Below, piece after piece: positions 1 to 10,760 of a stretch of DNA of 58,227 bases. Each line of letters starts with the position of its first letter. Positions within the stretch are counted from its first letter, which is position 1. The translations under genes were made by a program, and so were the position numbers. The DNA is from Phaeodactylibacter sp. (lineage in GTDB: Bacteria; Bacteroidota; Bacteroidia; Chitinophagales; Saprospiraceae), in assembly GCA_024103175.1 (NCBI GenBank), contig JAGFJE010000227.1, positions 1-58,227 of the forward strand, given 5' to 3'. A model generated the notes under the pieces. That model saw only the letters and a list, made by a program, of their open reading frames with translations, ran no database searches and was not told where the DNA came from.

Positions 1-340
1 AAAAGAAGGCGTTGAGCGCCCATTCTGGCCCAAATTCCGACTTCCGACTTTTTAACCGGCTGACCAGACGGCCCCACTTCCGACTTAAAATGGCTGCACG
101 TCCAAAGTCTAGCCTGTACTTCCTGTCAGTAAATAACCGGCCCGGGCTTTCCGCGAAGAAAGAACAGCCTTCCCATCAATATCCGCCCCCAGGCGGGCGC
201 TCCTTAATGGAAGGTTAAAGTTTTAACATTTAGTGGCAAACCTTTTTGGGCTCAAAAACTTAAAACAGGCAAGTTTTGTATTCTTAAATAATTAGTGCTA
301 ATATTGTTTACGGGTAATTCACCGGCAAGAGACAAAAATT
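1..340. other. Intergenic / upstream region of clpC
   Basis: I see no convincing gene here. A 68-residue + frame at 12-218 has a composition unlike a folded protein and no recognisable motif. The first 220 bases are GC-rich, with short CCGACTT repeats (about 46-50 and 79-84). The AT-rich part from about 225 carries the candidate clpC promoter. Confidence 0.5.
275..306 (+). promoter_or_regulatory. Candidate Bacteroidota-type promoter of clpC
   Basis: TTTG at 275-278 is followed after 20 bases by TAATATTG at 299-306. This matches the phylum's -33 TTTG / -7 TAnnTTTG pattern with one mismatch in the -7 box. The clpC start is 35 bases downstream. The assignment is inferred from motif and spacing only. 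Confidence 0.45.
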
Positions 341-2893
<2,553 letters not shown>

Positions 2894-2911
2894 ATCACAA
2901 ACTGATCTGCA

Positions 2912-2949
2912 GGCGCACTTGCCGTTCCCCGGCAGGCGCGCCTTTTTTT
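2912..2949 (+). terminator. Rho-independent terminator after clpC
   Basis: A GC-rich inverted repeat (GGCGC..TTGCCG pairing with CGGCAG..GCGCC around a TTCC loop) ends in a run of seven T. It starts about 20 bases after the clpC stop. Confidence 0.75.
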
Positions 2950-3114
2950 ATGCCCTGATATTTATTTTTCAGCCATTGTATCTCCGTTTCGGTAATTTGC
3001 ATTAAATTTATTGCGAACTTTTTTCACAAAATTCTCATTGAAACAAATACATGCCCTTCTGCCGATAAAGCAAAGGGCCGTTTCGCCGTTATTGTTTAAC
3101 TAAAAAATTTACTA

Positions 3115-3708
3115 TTGGCAAAGAGATATTCCAGAAGAAGCGACAATTCCAACAACAAATTCAACTTCAGAGTCAACGAACAAATACGGGTTCCCGAAAT
3201 ACGCCTGGTGGGCGATAACCTCGACGAGATCGCCAATATCGTAGGGCAAACCATAGAACCCGGCACCGTCTACCCTACCCGCAGGGCCAAAGAATGGGCC
3301 GAGGAAGCCGAACTCGACCTCGTTGAGATCTCTCCTAATGCCAAACCTCCGGTTGTAAAGATCATCGACTACAACAAATTCCTCTACGAACGTAAAAAGA
3401 AGGAAAAGGAGATCAAGGCCAAGGCAGCCAAAACTGTCATCAAAGAGATCCGCTTCGGCCCCAATACCGATGACCACGATTTTGACTTTAAGGTCCGCCA
3501 TGCGAAAAATTTCCTGGAGGATGGCGCCAAAGTCAAAGCTTATGTCCACTTCCGTGGCCGCACCATCGTCTTCAAGGACCGGGGCGAGCTGCTCCTTCTC
3601 CGTTTCCTTAAAGAACTGGAAGAATACGGCGCTGCCGAAGCCCTCCCCAAAATGGAAGGCCGCCGCATGATCGTCGTTGTTGCTCCAAAGAAGGTGAAAA
3701 AGAAGTAA
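3115..3708 (+). CDS. infC: Translation initiation factor IF-3
   Basis: IF-3 binds the 30S subunit and controls start-codon and initiator-tRNA selection. The 197-residue protein has the IF-3 N-domain ([17 protein letters not shown]), a lysine-rich helical linker (about 85-105) and the C-domain ending in VVVAPKK. The start is the TTG at 3115: the same frame has a stop at 3097 and no ATG, GTG or other good start before the conserved N-terminus. A non-AUG start is the hallmark of infC autoregulation in other bacteria, where IF-3 discriminates against its own start codon. The gene lies upstream of rpmI-rplT, the classical infC-rpmI-rplT order, with a 149-base gap that holds a candidate second promoter. 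Confidence 0.96.
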   Translation: MAKRYSRRSDNSNNKFNFRVNEQIRVPEIRLVGDNLDEIANIVGQTIEPGTVYPTRRAKEWAEEAELDLVEISPNAKPPVVKIIDYNKFLYERKKKEKEIKAKAAKTVIKEIRFGPNTDDHDFDFKVRHAKNFLEDGAKVKAYVHFRGRTIVFKDRGELLLLRFLKELEEYGAAEALPKMEGRRMIVVVAPKKVKKK

Positions 3709-3789
3709 CCTTCTCTCCACTCGGTTCCTCACCTGAAATGTACTGAACCGCAGAGAAGCACCACCCGGAAAAATAAGATTACTGAAGGG

Positions 3790-3819
3790 GGAATAATTGG
3801 ATATTATTCCTTACCTTTG
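3790..3819 (+). promoter_or_regulatory. Candidate promoter with overlapping palindrome upstream of rpmI
   Basis: TACCTTTG at 3812-3819 matches the -7 consensus TAnnTTTG exactly. One base upstream is a perfect 8-bp inverted repeat, GGAATAAT (3790-3797) and ATTATTCC (3803-3810), around TGGAT. No good -33 TTTG is present, so a repressor operator or an activator-dependent promoter is possible. This would allow rpmI-rplT to be transcribed independently of infC. Confidence 0.5.
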
Positions 3820-3857
3820 CGATCCGTTTTTATTATAGAATTTTAAAGATATTCGCA

Positions 3858-4058
3858 ATGCCGAAGATGAAAACACACTCCAGCGCCAAGAAGCGATTCA
3901 AGCGCACGGGGTCCGGTAAGATCAAGCGTTTTCAGGCGAAGACTTCCCACATGATGCGCCGCAAAAGCAAAAAAGCCAAGCTGCGCCTGCGGGACGCCAC
4001 GCTCGTGCACCCGCACGATGAAAAGCGCGTTAAGCGCCTGCTTGCCATCGGTGGATAA
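3858..4058 (+). CDS. rpmI: 50S ribosomal protein L35
   Basis: This is a small basic ribosomal protein of 66 residues, the usual length for L35. It has the family N-terminus [15 protein letters not shown] and a very high Lys/Arg content suited to rRNA binding in the large subunit. The ATG at 3858 is followed directly by the conserved PKMKTH. It lies between infC and rplT, as in most bacteria, and is probably co-transcribed with rplT 91 bases downstream. Confidence 0.96.
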   Translation: MPKMKTHSSAKKRFKRTGSGKIKRFQAKTSHMMRRKSKKAKLRLRDATLVHPHDEKRVKRLLAIGG

Positions 4059-4149
4059 AGACCTGCCGACAATTATATTTTTTAACGAGAACGCAGGATG
4101 AAAGCGCCGGACATTCAATCGGCCTCTGCGTTGCACTAAAAACAACAAT

Positions 4150-4503
4150 ATGCCACGTTCTGTAAATTCTGTGGCGTCGCGCAAGCGGCGCAAAAAGATC
4201 TTAAAGATGGCCAAGGGCTATTTTGGCGCCCGGAAAAACGTTTATACCGTAGCCAAAAACGCCGTGGAAAAGGCCCTGAAGTACGCCTATCGCGACCGCA
4301 AGGCCAAGAAGCGTGCATTTCGCCGCCTCTGGATCGCCCGGATCAATGCCGCCGCCCGCCAGCACGGTGTTTCCTACTCGCGCCTGATGCACCAGCTGTC
4401 CAAGAACGGCGTTGCCCTCAACCGCAAAGTACTGGCCGACCTGGCCATGAACCACCCGCAAACGTTCGAAGCGGTGGTCAACTCTGTGAAAGACAAGAAT
4501 TAA
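4150..4503 (+). CDS. rplT: 50S ribosomal protein L20
   Basis: This protein binds 23S rRNA early in large-subunit assembly. Its 117 residues have the family N-terminus [19 protein letters not shown], the basic extended tail, and the globular part with [20 protein letters not shown]20 represses its own operon in several bacteria by binding the leader; no L20-mimic structure could be confirmed here by eye. It is the last gene of the infC-rpmI-rplT group and is followed by a strong terminator. Confidence 0.96.
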   Translation: MPRSVNSVASRKRRKKILKMAKGYFGARKNVYTVAKNAVEKALKYAYRDRKAKKRAFRRLWIARINAAARQHGVSYSRLMHQLSKNGVALNRKVLADLAMNHPQTFEAVVNSVKDKN

Positions 4504-4530
4504 GCCCGCGGCCCTCGCCGGGCTGACAAA

Positions 4531-4564
4531 AAGGGAAATGGCCCAATGGCCGTTTCCCTTTTTT
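4531..4564 (+). terminator. Rho-independent terminator after rplT
   Basis: A 13-bp stem, AAGGGAAATGGCC with GGCCGTTTCCCTT (one G.T wobble), encloses the loop CAAT and is followed by TTTT. It starts 28 bases after the rplT stop. Confidence 0.85.
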
Positions 4565-4624
4565 ATATGCTCTCCCGGAATAATTATTATCCCCTCCCGG
4601 CAACCACCTGATTGCCAAATATTG

Positions 4625-4632
4625 TAATTTTG
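4625..4632 (+). promoter_or_regulatory. Candidate -7 element upstream of cytochrome c peroxidase gene
   Basis: TAATTTTG matches TAnnTTTG exactly, about 190 bases before the coding start. No convincing -33 TTTG was found at the expected distance, so confidence is low. Confidence 0.3.
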
Positions 4633-4680
4633 AGGAAGGGCATCAGTACCTTGTCAATTAAGATTTATAACATCAAGAAA

Positions 4681-4728
4681 GACTTGACAAGTTTCCCGGC
4701 AGACGCTCCGCTGAAAACTTGTCAAGTC
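4681..4728. repeat. Perfect 14-bp inverted repeat (stem-loop) in the 5' region of the peroxidase gene
   Basis: GACTTGACAAGTTT at 4681-4694 and AAACTTGTCAAGTC at 4715-4728 are exact reverse complements around a 20-base spacer. No T-run follows, so it is not a standard terminator. It could be an intergenic palindromic repeat or a 5'-UTR structure of the downstream gene. Confidence 0.8.
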
Positions 4729-4822
4729 TAACCTCAGGCAAGATCTGTTATAGCTGACACTGTACTTGCTCTTCAAACTGTATCCACTCTCCACAAGAGT
4801 TGTTAACAAAAAACTGGAGCTT

Positions 4823-6181
4823 ATGCACTGGCGTAACTACCCCGTATCGGCATTGTTGTCCGTCCTTTTGTTTGCAGCCTGTAAAAAGGAGGAGCCTGGC
4901 CCCTACACGCCCGACCCCCTCGATGAACAACTGGAAGCCGCCTTGCTGGAAGCAGCGCAGGGCAAGGGCCTGGCGTATTTTCGCCTCCCCGCCCCCGATG
5001 CCTTCGATGCCATCCCTCAGGACCCCCGCAACCCCCTGACGGCGGAAAAGGTGGAACTGGGAAAGCTGCTTTTCCACGAGACGGGAATTGCCTTGAACCC
5101 CAGGAACCCCGCCGGGGCCGGCGCCTACTCTTGCGCTTCCTGCCACTTCGCTTCCGCCGGTTTCCAGGCCGGCAGGCACCAGGGCATCGGCGAAGGCGGG
5201 GAAGGCTTTGGCCTCAACGGCGAAGGCCGGCGCCGGGACGAAAATTTCAGCGTGATTGACCTGGATGTGCAAGCGATCCGCACCCCCTCGGCAATGAACG
5301 GCGCCTACCAGGAAGCCATGGTCTGGAACGGCCAGTTTGGCGCCGCCGGCCCCAACGCCGGCACGGAATACGCCTGGGTGCCGGGAAGCAAACCGGAAGT
5401 CAACCACCTGGGCTTTCATGGCCTGGAGTCTCAGGCCATTGAAGGGCTGGATATCCACCGGCTGGTGACTGATGAAACCTCGCTGGAAAGCCTGGGGTAT
5501 AAGGAGTACTTCAACCAGGCATTTCCTGAGATGCCCGAGCAAGAGCGCTACAGCCGGGTAACGGCAGGATTGGCCATCGCTGCTTACGAGCGGACATTGG
5601 TGTCTGATGAAGCCCCCTTCCAGAAGTGGCTGAGCGGCGAAAAGGAGGCCTTGTCCAGCCTGGAAAAAGAAGGAGCCATCCTGTTTTTCGGAAAAGCCCA
5701 ATGCAACAGCTGCCATACCGGCCCGGCCCTCAACAGCATGGAATTCTACGCCCTGGGCATGGGCGACCTCTTCGACTGCCCCGAAGAGACCTTCCAGACT
5801 CCGGTAGACGCCCCCACCGACCTGGGCCGGGGTGGCTTCACCGGCAGGCCGGAGGAGATCTACCAGTTTAAAGTCCCTCAATTATACAACCTGAAGGATT
5901 CGCCTTTCTACGGCCATGGCGCCAGTTTTCGCTCCATCCGCGACGTGGTGGTTTACAAGAACCGGGCAATCCCCGAAAACCCGGATGTGCCGGCGGCCCG
6001 GCTGGCTGAAGGGTTCATTCCCCTGGGCCTGAGCGATCAGGAAATCGACGCCATAACGGCCTTCCTGGAGAACGGCCTGCACGACCCCAACCTCCGGCGT
6101 TATGAGCCGGCGGCACTACCTTCGGGGCTGTGCTTTCCCAATAATGACCCGCAGTCGAGGGTAGACCTGGGGTGCGAATAG
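4823..6181 (+). CDS. Dihaem cytochrome c peroxidase (CCP/MauG family) lipoprotein
   Basis: This is a periplasmic or outer-membrane-anchored c-type cytochrome of the bacterial cytochrome c peroxidase/MauG superfamily. The family reduces H2O2 with electrons from a haem donor or performs haem-based oxidation. Two haem c sites are visible: CASCH (residues 104-108) and CNSCH (294-298). The ATG at 4823 is chosen because it gives a lipoprotein signal (LLFAAC, Cys at 20). An ATG at 4766 would add 19 residues in front of it. About 452 residues is typical with the lipoprotein tether. It appears monocistronic. The exact substrate cannot be told from sequence. Confidence 0.88.
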   Translation: MHWRNYPVSALLSVLLFAACKKEEPGPYTPDPLDEQLEAALLEAAQGKGLAYFRLPAPDAFDAIPQDPRNPLTAEKVELGKLLFHETGIALNPRNPAGAGAYSCASCHFASAGFQAGRHQGIGEGGEGFGLNGEGRRRDENFSVIDLDVQAIRTPSAMNGAYQEAMVWNGQFGAAGPNAGTEYAWVPGSKPEVNHLGFHGLESQAIEGLDIHRLVTDETSLESLGYKEYFNQAFPEMPEQERYSRVTAGLAIAAYERTLVSDEAPFQKWLSGEKEALSSLEKEGAILFFGKAQCNSCHTGPALNSMEFYALGMGDLFDCPEETFQTPVDAPTDLGRGGFTGRPEEIYQFKVPQLYNLKDSPFYGHGASFRSIRDVVVYKNRAIPENPDVPAARLAEGFIPLGLSDQEIDAITAFLENGLHDPNLRRYEPAALPSGLCFPNNDPQSRVDLGCE

Positions 6182-6489
6182 GCACTCACCCTACAGGTTC
6201 TTTTTCCATCACGAATTTAACCTCAAAATACTGTTCCACCTCCTGCGGAAAGGCCATTGTACTCCCAGGGCCATTGTCATGCACCGCATGCATTCACTCC
6301 CCGTCTTCGCCTCAGCTCAGCCGGGTAAAATTCACTCATTGGGCATCCGTCTAGGGTTGGACAAAAAGCTTCGGGTGCGTGTACGATGTACGGGGCCAAT
6401 GGCAGCCCACGGGCGTGTACGATGTACGAGCTTGTCCAACGTTAGACGGGTAGCCCACTCATTTTTACCCTGAGCTCGCCGAAGGGCAC
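6182..6489. repeat. Intergenic region dominated by a long imperfect inverted repeat
   Basis: No gene is seen. Bases 6305-6370 and 6429-6485 are imperfect reverse complements over about 60 bases. Both arms share CTTCG, GAGCTCAG/CAGCTCAG, GGGTAAAA, GGGC, CGTCTA, GTTGGACAA and AGCT. The central loop holds two exact copies of CGTGTACGATGTACG (6378-6392 and 6414-6428). This resembles a decayed palindromic mobile repeat and sits between two convergent genes, where it may also act as a terminator structure. Confidence 0.7.
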
Positions 6490-8910
6490 TCATTCCACCC
6501 CCCCCTCAACCACCAGCTCCAGTTTCCATCCGTTCAGCCGGCCCACATCCTTAAAGGAGAGGTCTCTGGCCTTCAGTATCCAGTCTCCCTTTGCCGGCTC
6601 ACCGATGAAAGGCCTCAGCGCAGGAGTATCGAGGTTGCTAAATGTCGGCCACATTCCATCTGCCGCCCCTCCCCTGCGGCTGTGCAGGACGGCCACTTTG
6701 CCCTGAGGAGAGACGAGCGACACCTCCAGGTCGCCCATGAATGGATGAGAAATGTCCAGTTGAACGGAAGCTTTTTTCACCGTTCCACCCGTTTCCACGC
6801 CGAGCACGCGCTCTATCCCGAAGGGCTGGTCGTCCGGGATGGCCTGGCCGGGGCGGTCTTCCAGCAGGATGGTATGCGCCGGGCCGGTTACCAAAGATAA
6901 ATTCCACTCCTCCAATGTTCCGGTATCCCGGGGTGCGATGTCCTGTATCTTCAATTGCCAGGCGCCCTCCGACAATTCCCCGATCAGCCTCCTCAGGGAA
7001 GGGGTATCGGCAATGGTGTACGTTTCTCTGATCTTGTTCCGGCTTCCCCCGCCCTTATCGTGCAATAAGGCATGGCGGCCGGAGGGCGCCACCAGAGAGA
7101 CCTTGAGGTCGCCAATATAGGAATGCCGGATGCGGACACTGGCTTCCAGGCTTTTCACTACTCCCTGCTCTGCTACCTGAATGGCATCCGCCACCCCTCC
7201 GTATTCATTGTCGGCAATAGCCAGGGCCGGCGCTGAATGAAGGCTGATATTACGGGTACTTTGCCCTTTCTGCCCGGCGGCCCGGGCCACCGCCCGGAAG
7301 GCATTCACCTTGCCGTAACCGAACCAGGGCGAATGCCCACGTTCATCATAAGCGCCCAACCGCATACCCAGTTGGGGGTCGGGCCTGTCGTCCTGTATCT
7401 TGTCCGCTGTTTCTTCGATGATTTTCCTCACCTCGGCGGCGGTAAGGCCGGGGTTGGCGGATAGCGCCAAGGCAGCCACGCCCGCTACCAGAGCGCAAGC
7501 GCCGGATGTACCTCCAAACCCGGAAGTATAGTCGGAACTGCCATAACCCTCCCGGCCGGTGCGGTCGGAAGTATAGACCGTCTTGCCGGGAAAGGGGATC
7601 CGGACCCGCGGATAGGTGAGTTCTTCTCCAATAAACGGGTGGCCATTGCTACTGGGGGCGCAAACGGAGGCCTCCGCTCCCCAATTGCTGTAGGCCGCCT
7701 TGGTATTGAGGCTGGTGCAGGCCGTCACCGCAATGACGTCCGGATGGGCGGAAAACCCGTTGTACCAGCGCGTCGGCCCGGAAAGGCGCCTGCCGGGCCA
7801 GCCCTTTTCATCGACGGTATCGTTGATGGGCCGGTTGGCATTGCCGGCCGCAAAACAGATGACGCAGCCCTTTCCGCCCCGCCCTTCGGTGGCAGCCCGG
7901 TGAAGGGCGATATGCTGGCGCACGCTGAGCGGAAAATTGACGGCGGCCACTCCCCAGCTGTTCGAAATGACCCAGGCGCCCTTTTCAACCGCCCAGTCGA
8001 ATAAAAGCTCGATAGCGCCGTCGTCTATAGCTCCGAAAGAATGAATGGGCATCAGCGCGCAACCGGGAGCGGCCCCGACAATTCCCCGGCCGTTCTCTTC
8101 GGCAACCGCCAGGCCGGCGCAGGCCGTGCCGTGGTTTCCCTTCTCCGTGGCGCCGGAGCCCTCCAGTTTCAGCGGCGCCACAATTTTTCCCGGGCCCCTG
8201 AAATCCGGGTGGCTGGTGTCTATGAAGTCATCGCTTACCGCCACAACGACAGAACGGCTGCCCCGGGTAATGTCCCAGGCCCGGGTGATGTCGATGTGTG
8301 CGCCTTCCTGAAGTTGGGGTCCGCCATTATGCTGCAGGTACCATTGATGTTTGAATAAAGTGTCGGCCGGTTCGTAGTGGTGCAGGAACGGGATAATTAC
8401 GTTGGCCTCACAATATTGTACTTCAGCAAGTTGCCCCAGCTGGTCCGCCAGCTTCAGCGGATTGGCGCGGGCCTCGGCAGTAAGACGGTAAACATAGCCG
8501 TTTTCCATGCCTTTTACCGGCTTCACCAGGAGAAGCCCCTCCGCCTTCATTACCTTGCCCCCGGCGGCCTCGGAGATGCCGGGGTAAAATTGCACCGTAA
8601 CCTCGTCGGAAAGGTAGAACCGCCCCAGCGGGCCGGCGCCCACCTGATACACATGCGAAGCAAAGGCCACCTCCCGGCTTGCCCGCAGGCGGGCCATGGC
8701 TTCCTCCAGCCGGGAGGAGGCTACGGAAAGCACGGACAACTCCTGTTTCCCGATCCTTTCTTTGATGCGGCAGCCCGCCGCCCGGCTCAGGCTTTCCGGA
8801 GCCGCCCCCGGCAAAGGGCGGACAGTGAATTCGTCCGGCATCTTTTGGATGGGCAGCCGCTGGCCGCCGCGAATGAGGGGATAGGATGTTCCATTGTTGG
8901 TTGGCTTCAT
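6490..8910 (-). CDS. S8 subtilisin-like serine protease with two P-type (proprotein convertase) domains
   Basis: An 806-residue endopeptidase of the subtilase family. The triad is visible as Asp227 (SDDFIDTSHPDF), His260 (GNHGTACAG) and Ser469 (GGTSGACALVAG), with the oxyanion Asn356 (AAGN), so it should be active. Residues 1-200 form an N-terminal region of unknown fold, perhaps a propeptide. Two tandem beta-sandwich P/homoB domains follow at about 555-680 and 690-803, each with a DLxVSLVxPxG motif (DLKVSLVAPSG, DLEVSLVSPQG). No clear signal peptide is seen, which is odd for this class. The start is the ATG at 8910. It is divergent from the CAP-domain gene across an 85-base gap. Confidence 0.87.
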   Translation of the reverse strand: MKPTNNGTSYPLIRGGQRLPIQKMPDEFTVRPLPGAAPESLSRAAGCRIKERIGKQELSVLSVASSRLEEAMARLRASREVAFASHVYQVGAGPLGRFYLSDEVTVQFYPGISEAAGGKVMKAEGLLLVKPVKGMENGYVYRLTAEARANPLKLADQLGQLAEVQYCEANVIIPFLHHYEPADTLFKHQWYLQHNGGPQLQEGAHIDITRAWDITRGSRSVVVAVSDDFIDTSHPDFRGPGKIVAPLKLEGSGATEKGNHGTACAGLAVAEENGRGIVGAAPGCALMPIHSFGAIDDGAIELLFDWAVEKGAWVISNSWGVAAVNFPLSVRQHIALHRAATEGRGGKGCVICFAAGNANRPINDTVDEKGWPGRRLSGPTRWYNGFSAHPDVIAVTACTSLNTKAAYSNWGAEASVCAPSSNGHPFIGEELTYPRVRIPFPGKTVYTSDRTGREGYGSSDYTSGFGGTSGACALVAGVAALALSANPGLTAAEVRKIIEETADKIQDDRPDPQLGMRLGAYDERGHSPWFGYGKVNAFRAVARAAGQKGQSTRNISLHSAPALAIADNEYGGVADAIQVAEQGVVKSLEASVRIRHSYIGDLKVSLVAPSGRHALLHDKGGGSRNKIRETYTIADTPSLRRLIGELSEGAWQLKIQDIAPRDTGTLEEWNLSLVTGPAHTILLEDRPGQAIPDDQPFGIERVLGVETGGTVKKASVQLDISHPFMGDLEVSLVSPQGKVAVLHSRRGGAADGMWPTFSNLDTPALRPFIGEPAKGDWILKARDLSFKDVGRLNGWKLELVVEGGVE

Positions 8911-8995
8911 GGTTAAAGATTAAAAACACAGATCTTACTATACTAAACACTTCAGAAAGAACGATTATTGAAATAAACCGTATCAATTCCCAAAT

Positions 8996-9484
8996 ATGAA
9001 GGCCATGCCCACCATCCTGCTCTTAGCCCTTGCCTTGTTTAGCTGCGCTCCCCCTCAGATAGAGCCCCCCGCCGGCGAACCGGAAGAAGCGCCTTTTGAG
9101 AGCCGGATGTTATCCGCCGTCAATGCCCTGCGAGAGCGCGGCTGCCGCTGCGGTTCCCGCTGGATGCCCCCCGCGCCGCCCCTGAGCTGGAACGGCCAGC
9201 TGGCCCGCGCCGCCCAGCGCCACGCCGACGATATGTACCGCAACGGCTTCTTCAACCACCGCGGCTCCGACGGCAGCGACATGGCCCAGCGGATAAGCGA
9301 GGCCGGCTACCGCTGGCGGGCGGTTGCGGAAAATATCGCCTGGGGCCACCCGGATGTGGCCGCGGTTGTGCAGGGCTGGAAGGATAGCCCGGGGCATTGT
9401 GAGAATATGATGGACGGGGAGTATACGGAGATGGGAGCGGCGCGGGCGGGGATGTATTGGGTGCAGGATCTGGGGAGGCAATAA
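8996..9484 (+). CDS. CAP/SCP-domain lipoprotein
   Basis: A 162-residue exported protein of the CAP (cysteine-rich secretory, PR-1) superfamily. The signal peptide ends in a lipobox (ALFSC, Cys near 17). The CAP core shows LSWNGQLARAAQRHADDM, FFNHRGSDGSD, VAENIAWG and GWKDSPGHCENMM. These include the conserved His and Glu residues that form the putative metal-binding cleft. Bacterial CAP proteins have no settled biochemical function; cell-envelope roles are suggested. Base composition matches its neighbours. Confidence is high in the family and low in function. Confidence 0.87.
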   Translation: MKAMPTILLLALALFSCAPPQIEPPAGEPEEAPFESRMLSAVNALRERGCRCGSRWMPPAPPLSWNGQLARAAQRHADDMYRNGFFNHRGSDGSDMAQRISEAGYRWRAVAENIAWGHPDVAAVVQGWKDSPGHCENMMDGEYTEMGAARAGMYWVQDLGRQ

Positions 9485-9806
9485 TATGCCCAACAAAATT
9501 TTACAGATCCGGCCTTTCCTCTTTCTGTAAAAAAACGTAGCTTTACATGAGAAGTTTCAATATTTTATCCCCAAGCCATGGCCGCATTTAACCAAATAAA
9601 TTACCCTCCCATTGTCGTTTTAAGCCCCTTCTACCCTACTTTTCCCCCACCTCATTCGGGAAGAATAAAATGCCCCGGGGCGCCACCCCCCACGAATTGC
9701 GGCGCCAAAAGTTGAGGCGAGGTTGAGTTCAACCGCTGTCCCTTGCGTCCCTGACGCGCCCCCCTTTTGATCTCACTTATCGAAACATCTAAAATCACAG
9801 CATACC
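9485..9806. other. Intergenic region before the LuxR-type regulator
   Basis: No gene is seen. An 8-bp inverted repeat, TTTTACAG (9499-9506) and CTGTAAAA (9525-9532), lies just after the CAP gene. TAGCTTTA at 9538-9545 is one mismatch from the TAnnTTTG -7 box and could start a long leader for the regulator gene. The rest, 9600-9780, is C-rich without an evident motif. Confidence 0.4.
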
Positions 9807-10439
9807 ATGAATGACCTGAATGTCAACTTAATTGAAAAAACACCCCTATTTGTCGAAGGGCTAAAAGGCATCTTACACTCCCCTCCTGTGAGTAAGTTCG
9901 TAAGATCCGTTTCTTCCCATAGTTGCCTGACAGCCAACTCCATACAAATGCCATGTGGCCTGTTAATCGCCAATTTGGAAACGGAGTCCCCCAACAGCCT
10001 GATCTGTGGCCTTACCCAACTGAAAAAGCAGCATTCCGATTGCCGGATCATCCTCTATTTTGACAACATCTCTCCAAAAATTTTAAAGCGCCTGCTCGTT
10101 TCCAAATTTGAAGGCCTGCTTTTAAGACAAGACCCGGTAAGCGATTTTGTCCAGGCCATTTCCGATGTGGCCATGGGAAAACGAAGTTTGTCAGACAATG
10201 TTAAAAAATTGATACTGGAATATTCATTGGGAATAGGCCCCAAGAAAAAAAAACTCACGGAAAGGGAACAGGAGGTGTTACAATTAATCATAGAGGAATA
10301 CACTACAAAGGAAATTGCAAAAAAGCTCTTCATCAGTTCCTGCACTGTTGAGACCCACCGGCTGAACATCATCCAGAAGCTGGGCGTCCGCAATACGGCG
10401 GGCATAGTGAGGGAGGCCATGCGGATGGACCTTTTCTGA
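9807..10439 (+). CDS. LuxR/NarL-type transcriptional regulator with degenerate receiver domain
   Basis: A 210-residue DNA-binding protein. The C-terminal GerE/LuxR helix-turn-helix (about 148-208) is clear: LTEREQEVLQLI, TTKEIAKKLFIS, TVETHRLNIIQKLGVRN. The N-terminal 125 residues follow the response-regulator receiver pattern but have lost the key residues. The acidic pair is replaced in NLIEKTPLF, the phosphoacceptor Asp is Asn or absent in LLIANLE, and the conserved Lys is Arg in EGLLLRQDP. It is therefore probably phosphorylation-independent. It is the nearest gene upstream of the injection-system operon on the same strand, so it is a plausible local regulator of it, but that is inference only. 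Confidence 0.85.
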   Translation: MNDLNVNLIEKTPLFVEGLKGILHSPPVSKFVRSVSSHSCLTANSIQMPCGLLIANLETESPNSLICGLTQLKKQHSDCRIILYFDNISPKILKRLLVSKFEGLLLRQDPVSDFVQAISDVAMGKRSLSDNVKKLILEYSLGIGPKKKKLTEREQEVLQLIIEEYTTKEIAKKLFISSCTVETHRLNIIQKLGVRNTAGIVREAMRMDLF

Positions 10440-10760
10440 GGGCAATCCCAGGGCGGTTCATCCAGGAAATCCTGGATATCCTAAAATCCTGGAAAACCTG
10501 GATGAAAATCCGTAAATACTATACGAAATTGTTGGGGCATCCGGCGGTGCAAAATGCTTGGCCAATGCCCGGTTGATTTCACCTCATAAACCGAAGAAAA
10601 TGGAATATAAACCCAGAACTAAAGCCCTGATAAGGCTATTGCTCCCTTCTTGTTATTCTATTCCAAAAGATTCTTCCTGTTATCCCGGCCAAAAGGCCGG
10701 CCACCTGGCTTCCGGCATAATGCCGGCCTAATTTAAACATCACTCAAAATTTCCACCCCT
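10440..10760. promoter_or_regulatory. Leader region of the injection-system operon, rich in hairpins
   Basis: No gene is seen. Several inverted repeats are visible: TTCATCCAGG (10457-10466) with CCTGGATGAA (10497-10506), enclosing TCCAGGA/TCCTGGA; CCGGCC-AAAA-GGCCGG (10685-10700); and CCGGCAT-A-ATGCCGG (10712-10726). The last two lie within 80 bases of the first eCIS gene. None is followed by a T-run. No TAnnTTTG box is seen, so the promoter is not assigned. Confidence 0.5.

Noticed and set aside
12..218. 68-codon + frame at the left edge
   Set aside because: No conserved motif, no partner gene and a composition typical of random GC-rich sequence.
4748..5881. 377-codon minus-strand frame opposite the peroxidase gene
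   Set aside because: The + strand has two haem sites and a lipobox; the minus product matches nothing.
8377..8916. 179-codon + frame opposite the subtilase N-terminus
   Set aside because: The minus strand has the full subtilase triad and P-type domains; the + frame has no known pattern.
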